From assembly GCA_019694735.1 (NCBI GenBank), contig JAIBBJ010000190.1, positions 1 to 43,782 on the forward strand: 43,782 nucleotides of DNA, written 5' to 3'. How positions within the stretch are numbered: position 1 is the stretch's first letter; every line of letters begins with the position of its first letter. The position numbers were made by a program, and so were the translations under genes. This document shows, one piece after another, positions 1 through 10,216 of this stretch. The stretch is from Gemmatimonadaceae bacterium (GTDB lineage Bacteria > Gemmatimonadota > Gemmatimonadetes > Gemmatimonadales > Gemmatimonadaceae). The notes under the pieces were generated by a model. It was given only the letters and a program-made list of their open reading frames with translations. It did no database searches and had not been told where the DNA came from.

Positions 1-326
1 CCGTTCGACGCCGGCGCGGCGGCGGGGGCGCTCGGCGCCGCCGCCGGCGCCGGGGCGGCCGCCGCCGGCGCGATCGCCGCGCCCTTCTCGGTCTCGATCC
101 GCGCCACCACCGCGTTCACCGGCACCGTGGTGCCCTCGTGCACGATGATCTCGGCGAGCACCCCTGCCGTCGGCGCCGGGATCTCGGCGTCCACCTTGTC
201 GGTCGAGATCTCGAAGATCGGCTCGTCGCGCTTCACCTCGTCGCCGACCTTCTTCAGCCAGCGGGAGAGCGTGCCTTCGGCGATCGACTCGCCCATCTGG
301 GGCATGATGACGTCTACACGGGCCAC
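1..326 (-). CDS. Dihydrolipoamide acyltransferase (E2), N-terminal part, cut by the window edge
   Basis: Only the first 108 codons are present; the catalytic domain lies beyond the left edge. E2 is the core of a 2-oxoacid dehydrogenase complex and carries the acyl group on a lipoyl-lysine. Residues 1-80 form a lipoyl domain: it opens VARVDVIMPQMGESIAEGT and has the lipoylation motif TDKVDAE, with Lys44 the predicted lipoylated residue. From about residue 85 an Ala/Pro-rich hinge begins, typical of the flexible linker. The start is a GTG preceded by GAGGTG. It follows the E1 alpha and E1 beta genes, so it should be the partner of that E1, most likely a branched-chain or pyruvate-type complex; the N-terminus alone does not decide which. 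No E3 gene is visible. Confidence 0.9.
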   Translation of the reverse strand, partial: MARVDVIMPQMGESIAEGTLSRWLKKVGDEVKRDEPIFEISTDKVDAEIPAPTAGVLAEIIVHEGTTVPVNAVVARIETEKGAAIAPAAAAPAPAAAPSAPAAAPASN

Positions 327-339
327 GGGACCACCTCGT

Positions 340-636
340 TCAGGACTTGTCGCCGGCGCCGGCCGTCGGCGCCGGGGGGCGCTTCAGGGCCGAGACCACC
401 AGCCAGGGGAGGGTCAGGAAGCCCAAGGCCCCGCCGACCACCGCATAAATGTACCAATCGCACGTCGGGATGCCCTCGCAGGAGGGCGCCTTCGCGAAGA
501 ACGCCACGATCTTGGAGACCAGGACGGCGATCATCGCGCCGGAGAAGCCGCCGATCCACGCCATGAAGCAGCCGATGGCGACGACGCGGCCGCGGGACGG
601 GCCAGGGACGGTCGGGGAGCCGTCGGGGATGCTCAC
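340..636 (-). CDS. Small membrane protein of unknown function between E1 beta and E2
   Basis: 98 residues with a GTG start and a good ribosome site (GGAGG, five bases before the GTG). The sequence shows two hydrophobic segments, roughly residues 17-45 and 62-82, separated by a short loop with two cysteines (APSCEGIPTCDWY) that could form a disulfide outside the membrane, and a Pro/Ala-rich tail. I do not recognise a family. It lies 25 bases after the E1 beta stop and 13 bases before the E2 start on the same strand, so it is almost certainly co-transcribed. An integral membrane protein inside a soluble dehydrogenase operon is unexpected. Whether it is functionally linked is unknown. Confidence 0.75.
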   Translation of the reverse strand: MSIPDGSPTVPGPSRGRVVAIGCFMAWIGGFSGAMIAVLVSKIVAFFAKAPSCEGIPTCDWYIYAVVGGALGFLTLPWLVVSALKRPPAPTAGAGDKS

Positions 637-661
637 GGGTGCCTCCGGGAGGGCGCGGCGC

Positions 662-1639
662 TCACCACGCCGCCAGACGGCGCGCGGCCGTCACGATGTC
701 GTCGACCTGCGGCAGGACGAAGTCCTCCAGCGCAGGCGCGTAGGGGAGCGGGATGTCGTGCGCCGTGACCCGGAGCACCGGCGCGTCGAGGTGCGCGAAA
801 CAGGCCTCGTTGATCCGCGCGGTGATCTCGCCGGCCAGGCCACCGGTGCGGGTGTCCTCGTGGACCACCAGCACCCGGTGCGTCTTGCGCGCCGTCGCGA
901 AGATCGCGGCGTCGTCGAGCGGCGCGAGGGTGCGGAGGTCGAGCACCTCGACCGAGAGCCCGTCCTCCTGCTGCAGCCGCTCCGCCGCCTCCAGCGCCTT
1001 GTGCACGGTCGCCGCATAGGTGATCACGGAGAGGTCCGTCCCCTCGCGCGCGAGGCGCGCCCGGCCGATCGGGACCACGTGGTCCCCGGCCGGCATCACG
1101 CCCTTGATGCGCCGGTACAGGTACTTGTGCTCGAAGAAGAGCACGCAGTCGTCGTCGCGGATGGCGGCCTTCATCAGGCCCTTCGCGTCCTCGGCCGTCG
1201 CCGGGTAGACCACCTTGAGCCCCGGCGTGTGCACGAACCCCGCCTCGGGATTCTGGGAGTGGAACGGGCCGCCGCGGACGTACCCGCCGCTCGGCCCGCG
1301 CACCACCATCGGCGTCGGGAGGAACGCCCGGTATCGCGCCGTCGCGACGTAGTTGGTCAGCATGTCGTAGGCGTTGGCGATGAAGTCGATGAACTGCATC
1401 TCCACCACGGGCCGCATCCCCATGTGCGCGGCGCCCGCGGCCGCGCCGACGATCGCGATCTCGGAGATCGGCGTGTCGATCACGCGCGTGGCGCCGTACT
1501 TGGCGAACAGTCCGTCGGTCACCTTGAACGCGCCGCCGTACGCCCCGATGTCCTCGCCGAGCAGGAAGACCTCGGGATCGCGCTGCATCTCCTCGTCGAG
1601 CGCCTCGCGGATCGCCTCGAGGTAGGTGATCGCGGCCAT
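662..1639 (-). CDS. 2-oxoacid dehydrogenase E1 component, beta subunit
   Basis: 325 residues, the usual size for the beta subunit of heterotetrameric E1 (pyruvate or branched-chain 2-oxoacid dehydrogenase). With the alpha subunit it decarboxylates the 2-oxoacid using thiamine diphosphate and passes the acyl group to E2. Family features visible include the N-terminal block around LGEDIGAYGGAFKVTDGL, the middle block GAAAGAAHMGMRPVVEMQFIDF-like region, and the C-terminal transketolase-C region with VLVVHEDTRTGG. Its ATG overlaps the E1 alpha stop by one base (TGATG), so translation is coupled and equimolar synthesis is likely. It is followed by the small membrane protein and E2. Substrate specificity cannot be settled from sequence alone. 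Confidence 0.93.
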   Translation of the reverse strand: MAAITYLEAIREALDEEMQRDPEVFLLGEDIGAYGGAFKVTDGLFAKYGATRVIDTPISEIAIVGAAAGAAHMGMRPVVEMQFIDFIANAYDMLTNYVATARYRAFLPTPMVVRGPSGGYVRGGPFHSQNPEAGFVHTPGLKVVYPATAEDAKGLMKAAIRDDDCVLFFEHKYLYRRIKGVMPAGDHVVPIGRARLAREGTDLSVITYAATVHKALEAAERLQQEDGLSVEVLDLRTLAPLDDAAIFATARKTHRVLVVHEDTRTGGLAGEITARINEACFAHLDAPVLRVTAHDIPLPYAPALEDFVLPQVDDIVTAARRLAAW

Positions 1640-2781
1640 CAGCGCGCCCCCGGGGCGGCGTCGAAGGTGCCCCAGCCCTCGGCCCGTTCGCGCCCGAGGC
1701 GCGAGGTGTCGGCGCCCGCGCGGAACCAGAGCGGCCGCTCGGCCGGCGGATCGGCGTAGACGCCCACGAGGGCGTCGTGCGGCGCCGGGAGCGGCGCGGC
1801 CTCGGCGAGGTCGGTGGCGGCGTCCACCTCACGCTGCACGCGCACGTCGAGCGCCGCGAGCTCCGCCGCCGGCACCTTCTCGCGGTCGAGCAGCACCCGC
1901 GTGAAGCGGTCGAGCGGGTCGTTCTGCTCGGCCCAGGTCTCGATCTCGCCCGGCGGCACGTACGACTGGTCGTCGTGCTCGGCGTGCCCCTTCCGACGGT
2001 AGGTGATGAACTCGAGAAGCGAGACGCCCTCGCCACGCCGGGCGCGGTCCACGGCGCGCTTCGTCACGTCGTACACGGCGAGGACGTCGTTGCCGTCCAC
2101 CTGCTCGCCCTGCACGCCGTAGCCGATGGCCTTGTCCACGAGCTGCTTCGCGGCGGTCTGCCGATGGGTCGGCGTGGAGTACGCGTACCCGTTGTTCTCG
2201 ATGACCACCACGAGCGGCAGCCGGTTCACCGCCGCGAAGTTGATCCCCTCGTGGAACGCGCCCGTGCTCGTCGCGCCATCGCCGACGTAGACCAGGCCGA
2301 CCCGATCCTCGCCGCGGAGCTTGAAGCTCATCGTCACCCCGGCCATGACCGGGACCATGTCGCCGAGCGGGGAGATCTGCCCGAGGAACCCGCGGGTGGC
2401 GCCGGCGGGCCCGACGTCGCCGAAGTGGATGTTGAGCTCCCGCCCGCGCGTGGGCGAGTCGCCCCTCGCCATGTACTGCTTGAGCACCTCGACCGGCGTC
2501 GCCCCCTTCACGAGCATCGCACCCAGGTTCCGGATCAGCGGCGACATGACGTCGCGCGGCTCCAGCGCATAGCAGGACCCGACCGCGTCGGCCTCCTGCC
2601 CCAGCGAGCGGAAGAGCCCGCCCACGACCTTCGTCTGGCGGTAGAGCGCGACCAGCCGCTCCTCGAGCGTGCGCGTCAGCCGCATCCAGTAGTACAGCTC
2701 CAGCTTGCGGGCGAGCGGCAGCACCTCTCCGAGGTGCTGCGCGGCCGGGCCGTCACCGGCCCGGCGACGACGCTGCGACAT
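1639..2781 (-). CDS. 2-oxoacid dehydrogenase E1 component, alpha subunit
   Basis: 380 residues. The thiamine-diphosphate motif is clear: GDG at 167-169 followed by about 27 residues and NN at 196-197 (ending VVVIENNGYAYSTP). The block RELNIHFG and a GFLGQISPLGDMVPVMAG region match the E1 alpha family, closest by eye to 2-oxoisovalerate dehydrogenase alpha subunits. The phosphorylation-loop region of eukaryotic enzymes is not obvious. The ATG overlaps the stop of the upstream 103-residue gene by one base, and its own stop overlaps the E1 beta start, giving a tightly coupled three-gene run. Role: decarboxylation of a branched-chain 2-oxoacid or pyruvate in the cytoplasm. The branched-chain reading is moderately supported. 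Confidence 0.92.
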   Translation of the reverse strand: MSQRRRRAGDGPAAQHLGEVLPLARKLELYYWMRLTRTLEERLVALYRQTKVVGGLFRSLGQEADAVGSCYALEPRDVMSPLIRNLGAMLVKGATPVEVLKQYMARGDSPTRGRELNIHFGDVGPAGATRGFLGQISPLGDMVPVMAGVTMSFKLRGEDRVGLVYVGDGATSTGAFHEGINFAAVNRLPLVVVIENNGYAYSTPTHRQTAAKQLVDKAIGYGVQGEQVDGNDVLAVYDVTKRAVDRARRGEGVSLLEFITYRRKGHAEHDDQSYVPPGEIETWAEQNDPLDRFTRVLLDREKVPAAELAALDVRVQREVDAATDLAEAAPLPAPHDALVGVYADPPAERPLWFRAGADTSRLGRERAEGWGTFDAAPGAR

Positions 2782-3092
2782 CAGTAGGCGGGCGCGAACG
2801 AATGCCGGGAGTCCACCTGCGTATGCAGCTGGACGAAGAACTTCTTGACGTTCCGGTCGAGGCGGCTCTCGCCCATCTGGTCGGTGTGCGCCTCGACGAA
2901 GCAGTAGTGCCCGCCCTCCATGCGCACACTGAGCTCGAGGGTGGCCATCACCTCGGGCGTGCCGACGACGCCGGTGAAACTGCGCGTGCGCGCGGTCTGG
3001 CCGCTCGGCCGCAGGCCGATGGTCGGGAAGAACTCGTCCGCGGTGGCGAGGACCTGGTCCGGATGGAGGGAGGTGCGGTGGAAGTGGCGCAT
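2781..3092 (-). CDS. Conserved-looking small soluble protein of unknown function, first in the E1 coupling chain
   Basis: 103 residues from the ATG at 3092. The open frame continues upstream, but the residues before MRHFHRTSL overlap the lipoprotein gene and look non-coding. The composition is mixed alpha/beta (a TLELSVRMEGGHYCFVEAHTD stretch) with no signal peptide or membrane segment. It resembles the ligand-binding helix-grip (polyketide cyclase-like) layout, but I cannot assign it. Its TGA overlaps the ATG of E1 alpha by one base, so translation of E1 alpha is probably coupled to it, and it should be made with the dehydrogenase. It starts 20 bases after the lipoprotein gene ends. Confidence 0.7.
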   Translation of the reverse strand: MRHFHRTSLHPDQVLATADEFFPTIGLRPSGQTARTRSFTGVVGTPEVMATLELSVRMEGGHYCFVEAHTDQMGESRLDRNVKKFFVQLHTQVDSRHSFAPAY

Positions 3093-3112
3093 CCTGGGGG
3101 AGCGGATGAGGG

Positions 3113-3577
3113 TCAGGGCGTCACCGGCGCGGTCGCCGGTGTCGGGTTCGGGGTCTCGTTCTTCACTTGCTGCCGCCAATCGTGGGTCCGCTGCAGCGCC
3201 TCGGTCGAGTCGCGCCGGAACTGGATCCCCATGGCCCATTCACCGGCCGTGAGGAATCGGAGGCGGGCCCGGTACGTGCCCACCTCCGGGCCGTACTCGA
3301 GCCCGTTCCACACCGTCTTGTGGTCGGCGTTGGTCGCGAAGATGCGTCCTTCGCCGTTGGCGATGGGTTCATCCGTCGCCTTGTCGCGGACGACGATCGT
3401 GTAGGTGATCTCCTCGACCGCGCGCGGCGGCATCACGTCGGCGGAGACGCGGAGATCGAAGTCGTCGGTGGCGAAGCGCAGGACGCCCGCATCGGGCCCT
3501 GGACCGCAACTCAGCGCCCCGGCCGCGAGACCGAGGGCGAGGACGAGGCCGCGAAGGCGTGACGTGGCGGTGCGCAT
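3113..3577 (-). CDS. Putative secreted lipoprotein with an Ig-like (YtkA/FixH-type) domain
   Basis: 154 residues with a strong ribosome site (AGGAGG, seven bases before the ATG at 3577). The N-terminus is a lipoprotein-type signal (LRGLVLALGLAAGALSC), so Cys24 is the likely lipidated residue, though the lipobox is not ideal. The mature part is beta-rich, with phrases such as EITYTIVVRDKATDEPIANGEG and GTYRARLRFLTAGEWAMGI, the pattern of YtkA/FixH-like domains that contrast a 'gain' and a 'loss' phrase. The C-terminus is Pro/Thr-rich. A -10-like TATCTT lies about 60 bases upstream. It is the first gene of the run leading into the dehydrogenase genes, 20 bases before the 103-residue gene. Function is unknown. 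Confidence 0.75.
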   Translation of the reverse strand: MRTATSRLRGLVLALGLAAGALSCGPGPDAGVLRFATDDFDLRVSADVMPPRAVEEITYTIVVRDKATDEPIANGEGRIFATNADHKTVWNGLEYGPEVGTYRARLRFLTAGEWAMGIQFRRDSTEALQRTHDWRQQVKNETPNPTPATAPVTP

Positions 3578-3638
3578 GGGGACTCCTCCTGAACGGTCCG
3601 CGCGGGCCCGGCGGGGGGCCGGGGTCGCGCTCGACACA

Positions 3639-3644
3639 AAGATA
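3639..3644 (-). promoter_or_regulatory. -10-like box TATCTT upstream of the lipoprotein gene
   Basis: TATCTT reads on the minus strand about 60 bases before the ATG at 3577, in an otherwise GC-rich gap. No convincing -35 box stands 16-18 bases upstream. The same hexamer precedes the TonB-like gene at 17198, and the TANNTT pattern recurs at many starts in the window. Confidence 0.4.
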
Positions 3645-3659
3645 GCCGGAGCGCCGGCC

Positions 3660-3700
3660 GGGGTGACCCCCGCCGGGCCCGCCGACCCCTCGGTCACCCC
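3660..3700 (-). terminator. Inverted repeat overlapping the stop of the CDP-alcohol transferase gene
   Basis: Arms GGGGTGACC (3660-3668) and GGTCACCCC (3692-3700) are perfect 9-base complements enclosing a GC-rich 23-base loop that can pair further internally. The stop codon of the phosphatidyltransferase gene lies in one arm. It is a plausible terminator of the namZ-phosphatidyltransferase transcript, but the loop is long and there is no T-tract. Confidence 0.35.
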
Positions 3701-4338
3701 CCGTCCGGGACCGCCGTGTCCCGGTCCCCGACGGCGCGCGCGACATGCCGCACGCGCTGGACCACGGTCGCCACCGAGGTCAGCGCGAGGAGTCCCACCA
3801 CGCCGTCCAGTATCCACCCGTCGAAGGCCCGCCCGAAGAACGCCTGCGGCGCGGCGAGCAGCGTGATGCGTTCCGGCCGCTCCATCCAGCCGATGCCCCG
3901 CATCCCGACGCCGATCAGCTCCCCCCGGGATCGCGTATAGGAGGTCACGGAGGTCGCCACCAGCGCCACGAGCGCGACCGCCGTCATCGGGGCGGCACGC
4001 GGGACCTCGTGCCAGGCGTAGAACAGCAGCACGCCGCCCAGCAGCGCCGCATCGGCGACGCGGTCGAGGGTGGCGTCGTAGAACGCGCCGAAATCGGTCG
4101 CGCGACCGGTCCGCCGCGCCACGGCGCCATCCAACACATCGAAGAACGCGAGCAGGCCGAGCGTCCAGCCGGCGCTGCGGATCCACCCCGCGGCGAAGAG
4201 CGCGCCAGCCAACCCGGCCGCGCAGGTCCCCACGGTCGTGATCGCATTCGGCGGGACGCGGTGCCGCACGCACCACCCGATCAGCGGCTCGAGGAGCCGC
4301 AGGTAGCCGTCCCGGATCGCCCACCAGAGCCGCCGCAT
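3694..4338 (-). CDS. CDP-alcohol phosphatidyltransferase family membrane enzyme
   Basis: 214 residues. The complete CDP-alcohol phosphotransferase signature DG-x2-AR-x8-G-x3-D-x3-D is present at residues 70-92 (DG70-71, AR74-75, G84, D88, D92). These aspartates bind the metal and CDP-diacylglycerol. About six hydrophobic segments follow the family layout. Enzymes of this family make phosphatidylglycerophosphate, phosphatidylinositol phosphate or similar phospholipids. The polar head group used here cannot be told. The ATG at 4338 is chosen because translation upstream of it is inside namZ. It starts 14 bases after namZ ends on the same strand, so the two are probably co-transcribed. A link to cell-envelope turnover is possible but unproven. 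Confidence 0.88.
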   Translation of the reverse strand: MRRLWWAIRDGYLRLLEPLIGWCVRHRVPPNAITTVGTCAAGLAGALFAAGWIRSAGWTLGLLAFFDVLDGAVARRTGRATDFGAFYDATLDRVADAALLGGVLLFYAWHEVPRAAPMTAVALVALVATSVTSYTRSRGELIGVGMRGIGWMERPERITLLAAPQAFFGRAFDGWILDGVVGLLALTSVATVVQRVRHVARAVGDRDTAVPDGG

Positions 4339-4352
4339 CCCCGTGCCGGCCC

Positions 4353-5642
4353 TCAGTACAGCAGGTACGGCTTCACGTGCCGCTGGAACGCGACGAGGGC
4401 GGGCTGCACGCGATCGATCACCTCGTCCGGGTCGTCGCCGCGCAGGAGCGCCTCGCGCGCCCACGTGGCGCCGAGCCGCAGGTCGACCGTCCGCGGATTG
4501 AAGCGCGCGGAGTCCGGGGCGACCTTCCGCACCGCCCAGAGCAGGGTCGCCCCGACCCGGGCGAGCTGGGCCCGCTCGCGGTCCTCGATGACGACCCGCA
4601 CCCCCGGGATCTCCTTGCCAGCGAACTTCGCGTCCCCGGGCCGCTGCGGCGTGAACCGGACGGCCTCGAACCGCACGCCGACGAGCCCGCGCTCCGCGAG
4701 GAGGGCCGCCAGCTTCCGGTGGTCGAGCCAGCTCGCGCCGATCTGCTGGAACGGGCGGTCGGTCCCCCGCCCGACGGACAGGTTCGAGCCTTCGAACGGG
4801 ACGAGCGCCGGGTAGATCAGCGCCGACTCGAGCGAGGTCATGGACGGCGACGGGGTCACCCAGGGGAGCTTCGCGTCGTCCCACCACATCGTCCGTCGGT
4901 AGCCGGCCATGCGGACGACCGTGAGCTTCACCGGGATGTGCAGGTCGGCCGCGAAGAAGCGCGCGAGTTCCCCCATCGTCATACCGTGCCGGAGGGGGTG
5001 GGGGTATAATGCGTACGCCTGTCCGCGCCGCGCCGGCGTCGGGTCCTCCGGATTGGCGAGCGCGGAGTCCAGCAGCAGCCCCTCGGCGCGTCCGCCGATC
5101 GGATTCGGTCGGTCGAGCACGACGAACGGGATGTCATGGCGCGCCGCGGCGCGCATCGCATACACCATCAGCCCCACATACGTCCAGGTGCGCGTGCCGA
5201 TGTCCGCGAGGTCGAAGACGAGCCCGTCGAGGTCCCGCAGGAGGCTGTCGGGCGGCGGGACCGTCTCGCGCTGGTACAGCGAGTGCACCATGAGCCCACT
5301 GCGCGCGTCGCGCACGTCCGGCAGGTTCTCGACGTCCTGGTCGCCGCGGATGCCGTGCTCCGGCGAGAACAGACGGACGACCTGGACGTTGTTCCGCCTG
5401 GCGCGCGGGTCGTTCATCAGGAGGTCCACGATCGACCGCCCCTCGGCGTCGACGCCCGTCTGGTTGGTCACGACGGCGATGCGGCGTCCGGCGATCACCT
5501 GGAGCGAGTCGTCCAGCAGCACGGTCATCCCGAGCCGGAAGGCGGGCCGGTCATCGGCGCGCCGGGTGCCCGGGGCCCGCCCCTGCGCGCCCGGTGGCGT
5601 GGCGCAGGCCAGCATCGTCAGGCAGAGCAGCACCGCCCGCAT
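4353..5642 (-). CDS. namZ: NamZ/DUF1343 family exo-beta-N-acetylmuramidase, lipoprotein
   Basis: 429 residues. The DUF1343 family is recognisable from VVTNQTGVDAEGRSIVDLL, RLFSPEHGIRGDQD, DLADIGTRTWTYVGLM, VLDRPNPIGG, PHPLRHGMTMGELA and SNLSVGRGTDRPFQQIG. Members studied in Bacillus and Tannerella are exo-lytic N-acetylmuramidases (NamZ) that release terminal MurNAc from peptidoglycan fragments. The N-terminus MRAVLLCLTMLAC is a lipoprotein signal with a good MLAC lipobox, so the enzyme should be membrane-anchored in the periplasm. A GGGGAGGG ribosome site touches the ATG. It is divergent from the NagZ fusion gene with only 24 bases between start codons, the expected partner for complete breakdown of GlcNAc-MurNAc chains. 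The family call is firm; the activity follows from the family. Confidence 0.93.
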   Translation of the reverse strand: MRAVLLCLTMLACATPPGAQGRAPGTRRADDRPAFRLGMTVLLDDSLQVIAGRRIAVVTNQTGVDAEGRSIVDLLMNDPRARRNNVQVVRLFSPEHGIRGDQDVENLPDVRDARSGLMVHSLYQRETVPPPDSLLRDLDGLVFDLADIGTRTWTYVGLMVYAMRAAARHDIPFVVLDRPNPIGGRAEGLLLDSALANPEDPTPARRGQAYALYPHPLRHGMTMGELARFFAADLHIPVKLTVVRMAGYRRTMWWDDAKLPWVTPSPSMTSLESALIYPALVPFEGSNLSVGRGTDRPFQQIGASWLDHRKLAALLAERGLVGVRFEAVRFTPQRPGDAKFAGKEIPGVRVVIEDRERAQLARVGATLLWAVRKVAPDSARFNPRTVDLRLGATWAREALLRGDDPDEVIDRVQPALVAFQRHVKPYLLY

Positions 5643-5666
5643 CCCTCCCCACTCCCGCACGCCTTG

Positions 5667-8633
<2,967 letters not shown>

Positions 8634-8637
8634 GCCG

Positions 8638-9756
8638 GTGAGCGCGGCCGGCGTACCGGAGCACGCCCGACCGCTGACGGCGCTGCGGTTCCTTGCGGCG
8701 CTGTGGGTGCTGTGCCACCACGCGCTCCCGCAGCAGGGCCCGGTCACGACCGCCATCGGCGCGACCGGCTGGTTGGGCGTCTCGCTGTTCTTCGTGCTGT
8801 CGGGGTTCCTGCTCACGGTCCGCTACGCGCCGGACGGGACGCTGCGGACGACGCCTCGCACCTTCTGGCTCGAGCGGGTGGCGCGCCTTGCGCCCACCTA
8901 CCTGCTCGCGCTCGCCTTTGCGCTCCCCCTCTTCGTGCGTGACGCGCGCGTAGCGGACCACGGAGCGGGACGCATCGCGGCGATCGCGGCCTCCACCGTC
9001 TCCCTGCAGCAGAGCTGGCACCCAGCGCTCGCCTGCCAGTGGGACTGCCCGGCGTGGTCGCTGTCGGTGGAGGCCTGGTTCTATTTCGCGTTCCCGCTCC
9101 TGGTCGCTCTCGTCGGCGCGTGGCTCCTGCGGGACTCCGCGGCCCGCCCGGGTCGTGGCGCGATGCTCCTCGCCGGCGCGATGGGGGCATCCGCGGTGGT
9201 GTTCCCGTGGCTGGAGCGCGCCAGCGCCAGCTGGCCGGCCCCCGTCTACTCGCTCTCGCCACTCGCCCGCTGGCCGGAGTTCGTCGCCGGGATGGCGCTG
9301 TCGGCGCTCATCGGGACCCGGCGACCGCGGTTCGCCGGGCCGGGTGTGGTCGCGCTGCTCGCGGGCACTGCCTGGTTGGCCGTCGTGGTGACCCTTCGCG
9401 GACCGATCATGGACGCGGGGCTCCACCTGTTGCCGCCGAGCCTGCCGGGCTTCGTGCTGCTCGTCGCCGGGTGCTGGCTGCTCCGCGAGCATCCCGCGTT
9501 CGGCCTCGGTGCACCGTGGCTCGTCGCGCTCGGCGAGGCGTCGTACGCGCTCTACCTGTTCCATGCCCCGCTCCACGGGTACCTCCTCGCCGCGGCGAAC
9601 CGGGTCCTCGGCCGCGGGTACGACGGGACCTGGGGGCTCTTCGCCGGATATGGTGCCCTCGCGATCCTGCTGTCGGTGGCGGTCCACCGCGGGTTCGAGC
9701 GTCCCTGGCGGACCCGCCTCCGCAGCCGCTGGGGGCTGGGCCAGCGGGCGGCGTGA
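8638..9756 (+). CDS. Acyltransferase family 3 (OafA/YrhL-type) membrane protein
   Basis: 372 residues with a GTG start four bases after the NagZ-fusion stop, so the two are co-transcribed and probably translationally coupled. The N-terminus matches acyltransferase family 3: RPLTALRFLAALWVLCHH, with His27/His28 in the conserved catalytic position, then FFVLSGFLLTVRY and FWLERVARLAPTYLLAL. About ten membrane segments follow. Members move acetyl or other acyl groups from the cytoplasmic pool onto extracytoplasmic sugars such as O-antigen, peptidoglycan or glucans. There is no C-terminal SGNH domain. The position in a peptidoglycan-salvage gene run suggests a cell-wall sugar as acceptor, but the family is too varied to be sure. 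Confidence 0.88.
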   Translation: MSAAGVPEHARPLTALRFLAALWVLCHHALPQQGPVTTAIGATGWLGVSLFFVLSGFLLTVRYAPDGTLRTTPRTFWLERVARLAPTYLLALAFALPLFVRDARVADHGAGRIAAIAASTVSLQQSWHPALACQWDCPAWSLSVEAWFYFAFPLLVALVGAWLLRDSAARPGRGAMLLAGAMGASAVVFPWLERASASWPAPVYSLSPLARWPEFVAGMALSALIGTRRPRFAGPGVVALLAGTAWLAVVVTLRGPIMDAGLHLLPPSLPGFVLLVAGCWLLREHPAFGLGAPWLVALGEASYALYLFHAPLHGYLLAAANRVLGRGYDGTWGLFAGYGALAILLSVAVHRGFERPWRTRLRSRWGLGQRAA

Positions 9757-9769
9757 CCGTCCCGCTGGC

Positions 9770-9797
9770 TTGTCCCCGGAACCCCGAACCGTATATT
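9770..9797 (+). promoter_or_regulatory. Predicted sigma-70 promoter of the Fe-S carrier gene
   Basis: A -35-like TTGTCC (9770-9775) and a -10-like TATATT (9792-9797) are separated by 16 bases. They sit in the 100-base gap between the acyltransferase stop and the ATG at 9857, which would give a leader of about 50 bases. This is one of the two best promoter pairs in the window. Confidence 0.6.
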
Positions 9798-9856
9798 CCG
9801 GATTGGTAGGAACGCGCCGCGACAGCGGCCCCCTAGCGCCCACATCGGAGGGTCAG

Positions 9857-10213
9857 ATGAGCACGATGAATACGCCTGAGGTCGCGGTGACCATCACGTC
9901 GGCCGCGGCGACCGAGGTCAAGAAGTTCATGAGCGCCGAGAACGTCGCCCCCGAGGTCGGTGGGCTCCGCGTGAGCGTGCAGCCCGGCGGCTGCTCGGGC
10001 TTCAAGTACAGCCTCCTCATCGAGGACAAGCCGGCCGACGACGACACCGTGCTCGCCCAGGACGGATTCAATGTCTTCGTGGACCCGTTCTCGATGCAGT
10101 ACCTGAACGGGGTCGCCATCGACTACGTGACCTCGATGCAGGGCTCAGGCTTCACGTTCAAGAACCCGAACGCCACGGGCGGCTGCGGCTGCGGCTCGAG
10201 CTTCTCGGCCTGA
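9857..10213 (+). CDS. A-type iron-sulfur carrier protein (HesB/IscA/ErpA family)
   Basis: 118 residues. The three conserved cysteines of the family are visible: one in QPGGCSGFKYS, then a C-terminal pair in GGCGCGSSFSA (C-x-C). The body ITSAAATEVKKFM...DGFNVFVDPFSMQYLNGVAIDYV is typical. These cytoplasmic proteins carry Fe-S clusters to apo-proteins such as dehydratases and respiratory subunits. The ATG at 9857 has a GGAGG seven bases upstream and its own predicted promoter, so it is probably an independent housekeeping gene sitting inside the amino-sugar cluster. Strong hairpins immediately follow it. ErpA, IscA and SufA cannot be separated by sequence alone. Confidence 0.92.
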   Translation: MSTMNTPEVAVTITSAAATEVKKFMSAENVAPEVGGLRVSVQPGGCSGFKYSLLIEDKPADDDTVLAQDGFNVFVDPFSMQYLNGVAIDYVTSMQGSGFTFKNPNATGGCGCGSSFSA

Positions 10214-10216
10214 GCG

